In this document: in pieces, positions 44,950 to 54,496 of the stretch
How the letters are laid out: every line of letters starts with the position of its first letter
Position numbering within the stretch: the stretch's first letter is position 1
Assembly (NCBI GenBank): GCA_964587885.1
Contig: CAZPME010000006.1
Coordinates: 1 to 64,000 of the forward strand
Reading direction: 5' to 3'
Length of the DNA: 64,000 nucleotides
Origin: UBA60 sp964587885
GTDB taxonomy: Archaea > Thermoplasmatota > Poseidoniia > Poseidoniales > Poseidoniaceae
Notes under the pieces: generated by a model
Told to the model about the DNA's origin: nothing
Databases searched by the model: none
The model's input: the letters and a program-made list of their open reading frames with translations, nothing else
Program-made: the position numbers and the translations under genes

Positions 44950-47900
44950 TGGCACTAAATCCGTTGCGTAGTCAGTGCATGGGGCTCGACCTCGACCGGC
45001 ATTTGGCCATCAATGCCGGCGCTGGAACTGGCAAGACTACTGTGATGTCAATGCGCTATGTTGAACATTTACTTTCACAGATCCAGCGTGCCACCCTGCT
45101 CCTTCCACCAGGGCCTAGAGTTCCCCTTAGTGGGCGGGGGGCGATTCGGGCGCCAGCCCGTGAATTATCAAATTTGCAAGAATGGGCAGGATTGTTGCCA
45201 ACCGAAGTGGTGGCGATAACATTCACCAATAAGGCCGCGGACGAATTGCGCCAACGAATTCGTGATCGCTTAGCCAACTTACGTTCGGCCTTCGACCCCA
45301 ATGCGCCTAATGCCATCGTCGATATCAGATTACGTAAATCAGGTGATGTTGAGCGACTAATCAGTTTACTCGAAGATGCACCGATTGGTACGATCGACAG
45401 TTTCCTATCTGGACTTGTCTCTCCCCAACTCAGTTTGGTTAGCGCAGACCCTTCAAGTGATTTAGTCAGCGATGCCCAACGTCCTGTGCTGTTGGCACGG
45501 GCAATAAATACCGCATGGCGTCTGCAAAATGAAGGTCATGCGTCATTAGCAGGCGTCGGGATGGATCCTGCAATCTTTATGGCCGCTCGCAATCGAATGG
45601 CTTGGCTATTAGGTGGGCGAGGTTCAGCTGAGCGAATGTTGATGGCGATGCTGAAGCAACCACTATTCGTTGAATCGGCCGAGGAAAAATTGCGCGCCGC
45701 TTCCGGTGGCGTAGCGAGTGACATTTCATTATCAGCAATCACGCAATTAGTACTCGATTTAGCCGGTGATTTAACCGATTTAGCCGAACAATTACAAGAG
45801 GCGTTATCAGACTGGCTCGACACTTTGCGACCTCATTCAAGTGATTTGGAAATGGCGACTAATCTAGGTGGTGATAATCGAATAACCCATTTGAATACAA
45901 TGGCAACTGAAAATTTACCTGTAGGTCAATGGGAAACTCTCCAATGGATTCATCATGTTGCATGGGCATCAATGTCGCAGGCTCAATATTCTGAAGCCAG
46001 TCCAAAAGCTCTACCCAAAGGTCTATTTCCAACTGGAAAAGGCCAGGGTGGTTGGCCTTCTGGAGTAACTAAATGGGGCGATGTCGATAAGGACGCCCGC
46101 CAATCGGCTCAAGAATCAGCCGAAGCTGCAGCATTGGTATTTAGAGAATTATTGGCAACACCACGAGGGCGAGCGGCCCGTCAATTCGCCCGAATGGCAT
46201 TCTTACTACATCCAACTTTACCGGTTGTGGCATTGCCGGCGACTGGGACAAATTTGCCCATCGATATTGATGTACCATTACCGCGCCATATGGATGAATC
46301 ATTGACACGTATGCCTTCACAATTGCAAGTGCGCACCCTAGATGATTTATTCATTCTTCAACGTGGAGTTCAATCGATTTTGGCTCACATAAAATTGGCT
46401 GAAGGAGTCTATGACCATAGTGACATGCAGCGGTATGCTGAGGATTTACTATTGGCTCGGTGTCCCGACATTTGCCGGCATTGGTATCCAACTGCAATGG
46501 TTAATGCCTTGGATGAATTGGGTGAGCGGCCATGGTTGGATGGACATATTTTGCGTGCGCTTGAAGCGGTTCCAGTCGGTACTGATGGTGATATAGCTAG
46601 AGCTGACTTGAGCCGCAGATTTGAGATGCTGAAACGCCTACGTCGTCGTTATCGTGCCTTTATTATTGATGAATATCAAGATACCAATCCACAGCAATTT
46701 CGCTTACTTGCAAGGTTGTGGGGTCGACGAGCCCTTGAGGTTGATGAACCTACACCACCCGAAGGTCCGTGGGACCCAACCATTTGCTTAGTTGGCGATG
46801 TAAAACAGAGCATCTACCGTTTCCGTCAAGCCCAAGTCACTGTAATGGAGCGTGCAATTCTCGCAATTAAAGAATCAAACCAGCGCGAGGATGATGTGGA
46901 GATCCGTCTTGCCGGATTACGGCAAACCGACAAAGTTCGTGACCCCCGTCCAGTTGCAGGGGGGGCTGGAGAAAGTAGCACTTTCGTCCCCGGTATAGAG
47001 TTGCGCGGGGGGGTTCGTGGCCGTGATGAGGAATGGATGAGGATCGATTTTGCCGACGACAAAGTAACTTTAGTCAGCGATTCAGTAAAGCAGGAACGAG
47101 CCCTTGGACATATCGACCTAACCACAAATTTCCGCACAGCACCTAATGTATTGGAGACCCTCAATACATGGTTTAATGATGTTTTTAGTGATTCACACGA
47201 CTTGCTTACCGGAGATTGGCATGCTCGCGCTCAACGTCTTTTTCCTCCTCCTTTAGAGGCGGGAGAAGTCGCGCCAATCGGACGAATAGAGTGGTTGGCT
47301 ACAGTACCTAAAGGTGGCGAAAATTCGGACCCATCGGCTGACCTAGACGAATATCTTGATCCCTTCAGTATCGGTGACCGAGCCAAGCCACATCAGCGCG
47401 AAAATGAGATGATTGCTGCTCGCTTGCATGCTTTGATAAATGGTGCAAAAATCCGCATTCGTGGTCCAAACCAGGGAGACAAGCCGCATTGGGTCGAGGT
47501 TGATGGTGGTGAAGCTGTAGCACCTGAAGATATCTTGATTTTAGTTCCGCGCCGTAAACACGTTTCTGACCTTTTACGCCGATTACAAGCGTGGGGAGTT
47601 CCTGCTCAAGCCGATCGCCAAGGAGAATTATTAGCCCGTCCCGTGGTTAGAGAGTTGAACGCATTATTACAGGCCCTTGCTCGCCCTAATAGCCGTCACC
47701 ATGCTGCTGGCTTAGCCCGTTCAAGTTTGGTTGGGCTATCCGATTCACAACTTGAGACATTGTTCAATGAAAAAGGGGTCAAGCCGAATTCAGATTGGCT
47801 TGCCCGAATTTGTACTCAAGCACCTACTGATCAACAGAAAGCATTGCTACTCAGACTTTGTCAATTGCGTAGTGGCGGTAGATTGGTTGAAGCGTTGAAT

Positions 47901-49940
47901 TGTGCGCTTGAGCATGGTGATACACTCTTGGTCTATCCAAGCCTTGATGCGGTACAAGATGCTGAGCAATTCATCGCTTTGGTAGAGGAATTGCAAAGTG
48001 AAGTTGGTGGTGATGCTGAATTGCTAGCCGATGCAGTTTCACTCATCGCTGACCAAGAAGATGGTGCGATTGAAAGCCGAGCGATGCCCCCTACAGGGGC
48101 GGTTAGGGTGATGACAATTCACTCAGCCAAAGGACTAGAAGCGAAAGTTGTAGTTGTGGCTGGATTATTCCACGAAGGTCATTATTCTTCAGCCATAGAA
48201 AAGCAGGCTAGCGTAGTAGTCACTCCTGAATTGTTAGCCGTTAACGCACGGCCATGGCGTCATGTCGAGGCGCCACTATCTGGAACTTGGGAGTTGGCCA
48301 AGGCATTGTTAGATGCACAAACTGCGGCCGAGCGTCGACGCCTATTCTACGTTGCATTGACAAGAGTGGAAAAGCATCTGATTCTTGTCGGTGCGAGTGA
48401 AGCATCAGTCTGCAATGAGGATGGTACGCTTGAGGTCAAACGTCCCGTCACCAAGATGCCGAGTATGGGTGAAATGTGGCTTTCCGCCCTGCGCCATGCC
48501 GCTCATGCTGCTAGCGATGATGCATCACCTTGGGCGCATGCCAGTGATGATATTGATTCTAATTTGCTTAGTGTGGATAAATCTTGGAAGTTTAATCTTG
48601 ACCCGGTAGCGATTTACGATAATCCACATTTGGGGGCGGCGCCATTGGAACATTTGGTCATTATTCATGACCCGAATTCATTTGCGGCCCTTGATAGTCG
48701 TTTGTCGGTCAAAAAGGAGATGCAGCAGCACCTAGAACGAGCGCAAGCAACTTACGATGATCAGAACCTTGTCGAAGGTGGAGAATTGTGTCCGACTAAG
48801 CGCGCCCTCAACCTTTCGCTCGCGCCTCACCGCCTCGATACTAGTTTTGCTTGTAATCGTCGTCTATGGCTTGGCGAAGTTCGCGGTTGGTCGAGTGAAT
48901 CAATGACTATTTCTTCTGCCCCTCAAACTATTTTGAATTCAAATAAAGGAACTGGGGTGGGTGGTGGAAGCACCGTCCCTGCCGCTACTGCTTCTGGACT
49001 ACCTTCAGCCACTACCCTTGGTTCGCTCTTCCATCGTTTGGTCGAAGTTGGAATTGGTAATCCAGCAATTGGCGAGAAATTATCAGGGTTAGATGACCAA
49101 TGGGGGTTGGCCCAATCAAGTCAGCTAACCGAGGTTGACCTAATTGAACAAGTTCTCAATGAATTATTACCGGCTGATGCTGACCGTAATGCAACTGCAA
49201 AGCGGCTAACTGAACTTGCCGAATTACAAGAACAGGGTCGGCTCGGAAAATTGTGTGCTGAAGATGAAGTTGATGGCCAAAAATTGGTCGGTCTTCGTAC
49301 AGAATTACCTTTTCAAATTGATATTTCAGTTGATGCCAATGGGCGTTGTCTTACCCGATGGACGGTAGGCGGCGAGGTTGATTTGGCTCTAATTGGAAAT
49401 ATTAACGCCGCCTTTAATGGGCGCATTGACCTTGCTATCGCCTTGGATGGCGAAGGTGGACCCACTCTGCAAGTAGTTGACCTCAAGACAGAAGGTTGTG
49501 GCGAACCTTTCAATCCAACCGAGCCCGAAAAAGGTCACGAATTGCAAGCATTGGTTGGTGACCACTTTTCGACTAATGCACAAAGCCCAGCCGAGCAGGA
49601 ACTGCTCGATAAGCACCGCTTGCAATTAGCGCTCTATACCATGGTTCTCGAGCGTTTACAATCATCAATACCTGAAGATAAACGCCGCAAAATATTGCCA
49701 CCCGCGATTCAAGCCAGCGCAAGCGGCCGACTAATCGCCATGAGTGAGGATGAATTAGTTCAAGCCAAACTCGACTTCGCCCAATTACTTGAGCGAATGG
49801 TGGAGATGCGCATTAGGCCTCAAGATGAGCCAGTACGTTTGCCAAGTGACCAATCGGAAACTTGCAAAACCTGCCCATACTATTTCGGTCAAATCCGTCT
49901 GTGTGGACCGGAAGGCGAGCAGTTGGGGATAATCACCTGA
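44949..49940 (+). CDS. addA: AddA-like UvrD/RecB helicase-nuclease
   Basis: The product of about 1663 residues is a superfamily 1A helicase with a C-terminal nuclease. Motifs in order: Walker A AGAGTGKTT near residue 25, motif Ia ITFTNKAADELRQRI, motif II IIDEYQDTNPQQ, motif III VGDVKQSIYRFRQA, motif V TIHSAKGLEAKVV and motif VI VALTR. The nuclease region has FACNRRLWLG, GSLFHRLVE, GRIDLAIAL, VVDLKTEG and QLALYTMVLE, and ends CKTCPYYFGQIRLC. These four cysteines suggest a second iron-sulfur cluster, which is not usual for AddA. With AddB it should unwind and trim double-strand breaks for recombination. It is longer than bacterial AddA (about 1200). ATG 44949 overlaps the addB stop by one base and removes an unlikely 18-residue extension. 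Confidence 0.8.
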   Translation: MALNPLRSQCMGLDLDRHLAINAGAGTGKTTVMSMRYVEHLLSQIQRATLLLPPGPRVPLSGRGAIRAPARELSNLQEWAGLLPTEVVAITFTNKAADELRQRIRDRLANLRSAFDPNAPNAIVDIRLRKSGDVERLISLLEDAPIGTIDSFLSGLVSPQLSLVSADPSSDLVSDAQRPVLLARAINTAWRLQNEGHASLAGVGMDPAIFMAARNRMAWLLGGRGSAERMLMAMLKQPLFVESAEEKLRAASGGVASDISLSAITQLVLDLAGDLTDLAEQLQEALSDWLDTLRPHSSDLEMATNLGGDNRITHLNTMATENLPVGQWETLQWIHHVAWASMSQAQYSEASPKALPKGLFPTGKGQGGWPSGVTKWGDVDKDARQSAQESAEAAALVFRELLATPRGRAARQFARMAFLLHPTLPVVALPATGTNLPIDIDVPLPRHMDESLTRMPSQLQVRTLDDLFILQRGVQSILAHIKLAEGVYDHSDMQRYAEDLLLARCPDICRHWYPTAMVNALDELGERPWLDGHILRALEAVPVGTDGDIARADLSRRFEMLKRLRRRYRAFIIDEYQDTNPQQFRLLARLWGRRALEVDEPTPPEGPWDPTICLVGDVKQSIYRFRQAQVTVMERAILAIKESNQREDDVEIRLAGLRQTDKVRDPRPVAGGAGESSTFVPGIELRGGVRGRDEEWMRIDFADDKVTLVSDSVKQERALGHIDLTTNFRTAPNVLETLNTWFNDVFSDSHDLLTGDWHARAQRLFPPPLEAGEVAPIGRIEWLATVPKGGENSDPSADLDEYLDPFSIGDRAKPHQRENEMIAARLHALINGAKIRIRGPNQGDKPHWVEVDGGEAVAPEDILILVPRRKHVSDLLRRLQAWGVPAQADRQGELLARPVVRELNALLQALARPNSRHHAAGLARSSLVGLSDSQLETLFNEKGVKPNSDWLARICTQAPTDQQKALLLRLCQLRSGGRLVEALNCALEHGDTLLVYPSLDAVQDAEQFIALVEELQSEVGGDAELLADAVSLIADQEDGAIESRAMPPTGAVRVMTIHSAKGLEAKVVVVAGLFHEGHYSSAIEKQASVVVTPELLAVNARPWRHVEAPLSGTWELAKALLDAQTAAERRRLFYVALTRVEKHLILVGASEASVCNEDGTLEVKRPVTKMPSMGEMWLSALRHAAHAASDDASPWAHASDDIDSNLLSVDKSWKFNLDPVAIYDNPHLGAAPLEHLVIIHDPNSFAALDSRLSVKKEMQQHLERAQATYDDQNLVEGGELCPTKRALNLSLAPHRLDTSFACNRRLWLGEVRGWSSESMTISSAPQTILNSNKGTGVGGGSTVPAATASGLPSATTLGSLFHRLVEVGIGNPAIGEKLSGLDDQWGLAQSSQLTEVDLIEQVLNELLPADADRNATAKRLTELAELQEQGRLGKLCAEDEVDGQKLVGLRTELPFQIDISVDANGRCLTRWTVGGEVDLALIGNINAAFNGRIDLAIALDGEGGPTLQVVDLKTEGCGEPFNPTEPEKGHELQALVGDHFSTNAQSPAEQELLDKHRLQLALYTMVLERLQSSIPEDKRRKILPPAIQASASGRLIAMSEDELVQAKLDFAQLLERMVEMRIRPQDEPVRLPSDQSETCKTCPYYFGQIRLCGPEGEQLGIIT

Positions 49941-49944
49941 TAAC

Positions 49945-50574
49945 TTAGTCTTTGATGCACAAAAAGGCCAAGGTACCACTCCACCCCTCACTTGAACGTG
50001 GCGCAGCACGCCATCGTTTGAGGATTGAAAATCCTGCTCCAACAACTAATTTTGTCCACTCTTCTTCACTATGTAAGGCCATGAAACAGCCTACTTGTTG
50101 GTCCCAATCATGGCTTTGTGGATTCTCAAAATAACGGTCAACTCCAAACACCAAATAGCCACCTTCAACTAGCCAATCGTTGACTTTTGCAAGAAGGGCA
50201 GCAGTATCTTTGAGGTAGTAGAAGACCTCCATAGAATGGACGAGATTGACTCGCTCTTTGGGTGACCATTGCATTAGGTCAGCGTGGTGATAATCTCCCA
50301 CTGGGTCTATTTCTTTGGCTTTAGAGATCATTGTCGCTGCACCATCAACCCCACATACGTGAGTGCAGAAAGGCATTTGCCGTAGATTACGAACTACCCA
50401 ACCATTACCGCAACCGGCATCAATTGCGGTGAATTCTTGGCCTAGGCTTGCTACTTCGCTAAGAGCAACCGCGAGCATTTCATCGACTGCAGCCGCATGA
50501 CCAGTTTCCATCCCCACATCTTTGCCCCTAAGGGCCCATTCGTCAAAGACTTCGACCGGTTGCCTTGCCCCCAT
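49945..50574 (-). CDS. SAM-dependent methyltransferase (class I)
   Basis: The product of about 209 residues is a Rossmann-fold methyltransferase. SAM-binding motif I is TAIDAGCGNGWVV, motif II gives CGVDGAATMI, and the acidic/aromatic segment YHHADLMQW and post-motif VHSMEVFYYL follow the usual order. The last strand region ends in a substrate-side segment without clues, so the substrate is unknown; a small molecule is as likely as RNA or protein. I chose ATG 50574 rather than 50709, because the longer form would run into the divergent hydrolase gene. It ends 4 nt from the convergent addA stop. Confidence 0.78.
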   Translation of the reverse strand: MGARQPVEVFDEWALRGKDVGMETGHAAAVDEMLAVALSEVASLGQEFTAIDAGCGNGWVVRNLRQMPFCTHVCGVDGAATMISKAKEIDPVGDYHHADLMQWSPKERVNLVHSMEVFYYLKDTAALLAKVNDWLVEGGYLVFGVDRYFENPQSHDWDQQVGCFMALHSEEEWTKLVVGAGFSILKRWRAAPRSSEGWSGTLAFLCIKD

Positions 50575-50652
50575 GTCTGCGCCTTGAGAGTCGACTAAAT
50601 AATCCAGACGACAGTGGCGAAAGGCACATGGCTTGAGGGTAAATCGGCGAGT

Positions 50653-51615
50653 ATGGCCATTTCGAGTCAGACCATTGAAGAGGTCCTCTACCCTGAAATT
50701 GAGGCGCACACAACTGGCATGCTAGAAGTGAGTGATTTACACACCATCGCGTGGGAGCGAGCTGGCAATCCTACGGGAATTCCAGTGATTGTTATCCATG
50801 GCGGACCTGGTGGCGGTAGCCAACCTTCGTATCGACAATATTTTGATGCAAATGCATTCGATATTATTCAATTCGACCAACGAGGCTGTGGAAACTCGAC
50901 CCCATATGCGGAACTTGAGGATAATAATACTCAAGCATCGGTATCCGATATTGAGGCTTTGCGCCAACACCTCAATATCGACAAATGGCACGTTTTCGGC
51001 GGTTCATGGGGCTCGACCCTCGCGCTCATCTATGCCCAAAATCATCCTGAACGAGCCTTCAGTCTAATCTTGCGAGGAATTTTCATGTGCCGAAAGAGCG
51101 AGTTATACTGGTTCTATCAAGATGGCGCTAGCCATATTTTTCCCGATGCTTTTGAGCCATACCGCGATCATATTCCTGCCGCCGAACAAGATGACCTTAT
51201 CACCGCATATTATCGCCGCTTGACTAGCGAAGATGTTGAGGTTCGCCGCGCTGCGGCACGCCAGTGGACTCGTTGGGAAATGGCTACCAGCAGATTATTT
51301 CCCGACCCAGAATATCTCGACAAGGCTGAGGACCTCGATTTTGCCGTCGCCTTTGCCCGCATTGAATGCCATTACTTCATCAATGCAATTTTCGTTGAAG
51401 AGGCACATATTCTCAATAATGTCGACAAGATTCAGCATATTCCGATATCAATTATTCAGGGTCGCTACGATGTGGTATGTCCTGCACGTAGTGCATGGGA
51501 ATTGGCCAAGGTTTTACCAAATTGTAATTTGGTCATCGTACCCGATTCGGGTCATTCAATGGGCGAGGTTAGTATTGCTCGAGAATTGGTTAAGGTAACC
51601 GATTCACTTTTCTGA
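50653..51615 (+). CDS. pip: Prolyl iminopeptidase (S33 alpha/beta hydrolase)
   Basis: The 320-residue product removes N-terminal proline from peptides. S33 features: the oxyanion segment IVIHGGPGGGSQPSY, FDQRGCGNSTP, the nucleophile elbow FGGSWGSTLAL, the acid in IIQGRYDVVCP and the His in VPDSGHSM. Length matches bacterial-type Pip (about 310-320). No signal peptide, so it works in the cytoplasm on imported peptides, which suits a peptide-eating lifestyle. ATG 50653 is chosen over 50614 to fit the family N-terminus. The 3' end overlaps the convergent MMPL gene by 12 nt. Confidence 0.9.
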   Translation: MAISSQTIEEVLYPEIEAHTTGMLEVSDLHTIAWERAGNPTGIPVIVIHGGPGGGSQPSYRQYFDANAFDIIQFDQRGCGNSTPYAELEDNNTQASVSDIEALRQHLNIDKWHVFGGSWGSTLALIYAQNHPERAFSLILRGIFMCRKSELYWFYQDGASHIFPDAFEPYRDHIPAAEQDDLITAYYRRLTSEDVEVRRAAARQWTRWEMATSRLFPDPEYLDKAEDLDFAVAFARIECHYFINAIFVEEAHILNNVDKIQHIPISIIQGRYDVVCPARSAWELAKVLPNCNLVIVPDSGHSMGEVSIARELVKVTDSLF

Positions 51616-53931
51616 ATTACTACCGCTACCACCTAGCCATTTTGGCGACCACCAATTTGCATCTCCCATTAGGCGCATTGTGGCAGGAACTACCAATGCT
51701 CTAACAATGGTGGCATCAATAAAAATAGCAAGAGCAAGGCCTAACCCAATTTGTTTCAAAACAATTACAGAAGAGAGCCCAAACGCTCCAAAAACAACTA
51801 CCATTATCGCTGCTGCACCTGTAATCAACCTTCCAGTTCGTTGCAGCCCATTTGCTACAGCCAAGGTATTATCCCCAGTTCTTTCCCATTCTTCATGAAT
51901 TCTTGAAAGCATCAAAACTTCATAATCCATTGATAATCCAAATACAATACAGAACATAATCACAGGATTACCAACATCGATTGGCTGTGGAGTGAAATTC
52001 AATAGTTCTGACCCGTATCCCCATTGGAAAACAAATACTAACATTCCAAATGATGCTGAAATTGATAAGATATTCATCATAATTGCTTTTATCGGAATCA
52101 AAACACTCCTAACTTGAATAAAAATTAGTATTGAAGTAGATATTAGAATGAAGGCCAAAGCAATCGGTAAGTTTTCTTTGATCGCATTTACGTTATCCAA
52201 ACTTAATGCTGCAAAACCACCAACCAATAATTGTCCCGATTCGCCTGATTCTAATTCATTTAACAATACAGGCCGATCTTCTCTAATCTCCTCGATATAG
52301 TGAAGGCTTTCTTGGCCGCTTTGCGGGCCATCTAATGACAAAATTATGTATGCTAAATCATTTGAAATATACTGATAACTAAGAGCAGCCCTAGATGCAA
52401 GTGTTTCGTTTCTAGTATCCTCTGGTAAGTCTTCATCCGGAGTTAACCAAAATTGTACTACCTCATCTCCACTCATCCCAACTTGAGGTAAAGCATATCC
52501 AAAAACATCGATTACTTGTTCATCATCTAATCTATCAATCATCCATTGATGTACTAATCGAAGATTAGTCTCATTCAATGGGTCTCCGCCATCCAAATCA
52601 ACCATTACTAGTGCTACATTTCTTGCGCTCTCAGGCCAATAATCATCAATATGATTTAGGCCAATTCTTGCCTCATCATCGGGTGGCAGTCCGTCTGCTG
52701 ATGTCAGTGAAAATTCTGCCTGAAGAAATGGCAATCCAGCCCCCAATAGGATTACTAAAGTTGGGATGAGTACAGCCCAAGGATATTTCATAACAGTCGT
52801 AGCAATTTTTGACCAAATCCCATCAGTATTATCGGTTGAAATTTTATACGAGAATGGTAATTTCCGTCCTGTGTTTACTCTATTCCCAAGCATTGCCAGA
52901 ATTGAAGGCAATACGATTAATGAATAAACCATAGCAATTGAAACCGCCAATGTCCCCCCAATACCTAAACTTGGGAGACTTGTATTTACAAAGAAAAGCA
53001 TCCCCATCAGCCCAATAGCAACTGTGACTCCAGAGAAAAATACTGCTTTTCCTGCAGTTGCAACAGTAACTGCTGTTGCTGTTTTGGTATCTCTTCCCAA
53101 TTCTAATTCTTCTCTAAAACGATTAACCATGAACAATGAATAATCAATTGATACCCCAATCCCAATTAGGGTGATGATGTTAATTGCATATTGCGTTAGG
53201 TCGGTGACGTTTGATAGCCAAATCGTAACACCCATCGCGGCTAATACAGTCATTACACCAATGCCAATCGGTAGTAATGCCGCGATTAAGGTTCCAAATA
53301 CAATTCCGAGTATTATTAATGATAAAGGGACTGATATTAGTTCAGCCTCAATTAGGTCATCAGCAATACGTTGGTCAAATACATGATCTACGGCGATATT
53401 TCCGGTTCTCCAATCTTCGAATTCACCATCTACAGAAACCGTCTCTTTCAAATCGGAATAAAGAATTTTAGCATCTGTTCTACTCATGTTCATTTTTACA
53501 ACATTTACAGCCCAAAATCCATCTTCGGCATGTATGACTTTGTCGCGATTATTGTCATTTGCTTCCCAAGAATATTCGATAAGAACATTATCGTGAGTAG
53601 CAAATTCTTTCAATGATTCAATAACAGTTGCTCTCCATAATTCATCACCATCGGTCAATGTAGGATGATAAACAAGATACTTGAAATTTTGAGTGATAGT
53701 TTCATTCCTATTTGTTGCGGCTTCAGCAAATAACTCTCTCACCTCAACCGATTCCATTTCACCTTCACCCCAAGCTTCAGCCCAATTGGGGCCCATAAGC
53801 ATCAAAGATGAAAGAGTAATACAAACCAATATTCCGGTAACGAATACCTTTTTTCGATTATCGTAACAAAATTCACCGAGTTTGAAAAACGCTCTATCTT
53901 TGAGCATTTCAGGTTCAGTGAATCCTTCCAT
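51604..53931 (-). CDS. MMPL/RND-family membrane transporter
   Basis: The 775-residue protein has the RND duplication: one helix near residue 30, a large outer loop, five helices (about 190-360), a second anchor helix near 385, another outer loop, and five helices (about 600-750). Motifs such as GIGVSIDYSLFMVNRFREEL and FGLSMDYEVLMLSRIHEEW carry the GxxxDY segment of MMPL/SSD-type transporters in both halves. These proteins use the proton gradient to move lipids or hydrophobic molecules, or to form membrane scaffolds. The substrate is unknown. Base composition and codons (AGA, ATA, AAT frequent) look AT-richer than neighbouring genes. Confidence 0.85.
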   Translation of the reverse strand: MEGFTEPEMLKDRAFFKLGEFCYDNRKKVFVTGILVCITLSSLMLMGPNWAEAWGEGEMESVEVRELFAEAATNRNETITQNFKYLVYHPTLTDGDELWRATVIESLKEFATHDNVLIEYSWEANDNNRDKVIHAEDGFWAVNVVKMNMSRTDAKILYSDLKETVSVDGEFEDWRTGNIAVDHVFDQRIADDLIEAELISVPLSLIILGIVFGTLIAALLPIGIGVMTVLAAMGVTIWLSNVTDLTQYAINIITLIGIGVSIDYSLFMVNRFREELELGRDTKTATAVTVATAGKAVFFSGVTVAIGLMGMLFFVNTSLPSLGIGGTLAVSIAMVYSLIVLPSILAMLGNRVNTGRKLPFSYKISTDNTDGIWSKIATTVMKYPWAVLIPTLVILLGAGLPFLQAEFSLTSADGLPPDDEARIGLNHIDDYWPESARNVALVMVDLDGGDPLNETNLRLVHQWMIDRLDDEQVIDVFGYALPQVGMSGDEVVQFWLTPDEDLPEDTRNETLASRAALSYQYISNDLAYIILSLDGPQSGQESLHYIEEIREDRPVLLNELESGESGQLLVGGFAALSLDNVNAIKENLPIALAFILISTSILIFIQVRSVLIPIKAIMMNILSISASFGMLVFVFQWGYGSELLNFTPQPIDVGNPVIMFCIVFGLSMDYEVLMLSRIHEEWERTGDNTLAVANGLQRTGRLITGAAAIMVVVFGAFGLSSVIVLKQIGLGLALAIFIDATIVRALVVPATMRLMGDANWWSPKWLGGSGSNSEK

Positions 53932-54020
53932 ATTGGGTGGGCCTGCAAATCTCCCATATCAACCAATGCACTACAATAGTAGCGGTTAGCAAGGCGTTGC
54001 AAAAGGATTTCTAACTTTGA

Positions 54021-54482
54021 TTAGATGTTGGAGTGAAGAAATTTCAAAGCTACTTTTGAATGTTGTTTGAAGCGCAATTGCGAGTTGTATATCTTGCGAA
54101 TAATTCCTGTGTCATCAACAATAATAGTCACCCTTCCAGGAAGTACCCCAAAACTTTTCGAGATTCGTAATTCCCGACGCAGCACTCCCTTCATATCGGC
54201 TAAAAGCGGGAATGGTAGCCGATGTTTCAAGGCGAATTTTTGATGTGATTCGATGTTATCCATTGAAACGCCAAATAATTGCGCACCCAATTTTTCATAT
54301 TGCGAATAATCATCACGGAATTGGCATGATTGTACTGTGCATCCAGGGCTGTCATCCTTGGGATAGAAGAAAATGACTATCCATTTTCCCATTAGGTCGG
54401 CATTGGTGATTGAGCCACCAGCACTTGAGGCAAGGTCGAAAGGGGGTAGAGGTTGCCCAATCATTCCCCCGTTGCTTGCCAT
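54021..54482 (-). CDS. bcp: Peroxiredoxin, BCP/PrxQ type
   Basis: The product of about 153 residues reduces hydrogen peroxide and organic peroxides with thiols. The active site SPGCTVQSCQFRD has the peroxidatic Cys and, five residues on, the resolving Cys typical of atypical two-Cys PrxQ. VIFFYPKDD precedes it and GVLPGRVTIIVDDTG follows near the C-terminus. It is cytoplasmic. ATG 54482 removes a long doubtful extension from 54572; ATG 54464 is also possible. It lies 14 nt downstream of the M28 peptidase gene on the same strand and may be cotranscribed. Confidence 0.92.
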   Translation of the reverse strand: MASNGGMIGQPLPPFDLASSAGGSITNADLMGKWIVIFFYPKDDSPGCTVQSCQFRDDYSQYEKLGAQLFGVSMDNIESHQKFALKHRLPFPLLADMKGVLRRELRISKSFGVLPGRVTIIVDDTGIIRKIYNSQLRFKQHSKVALKFLHSNI

Positions 54483-54496
54483 CTGAACACACAACT

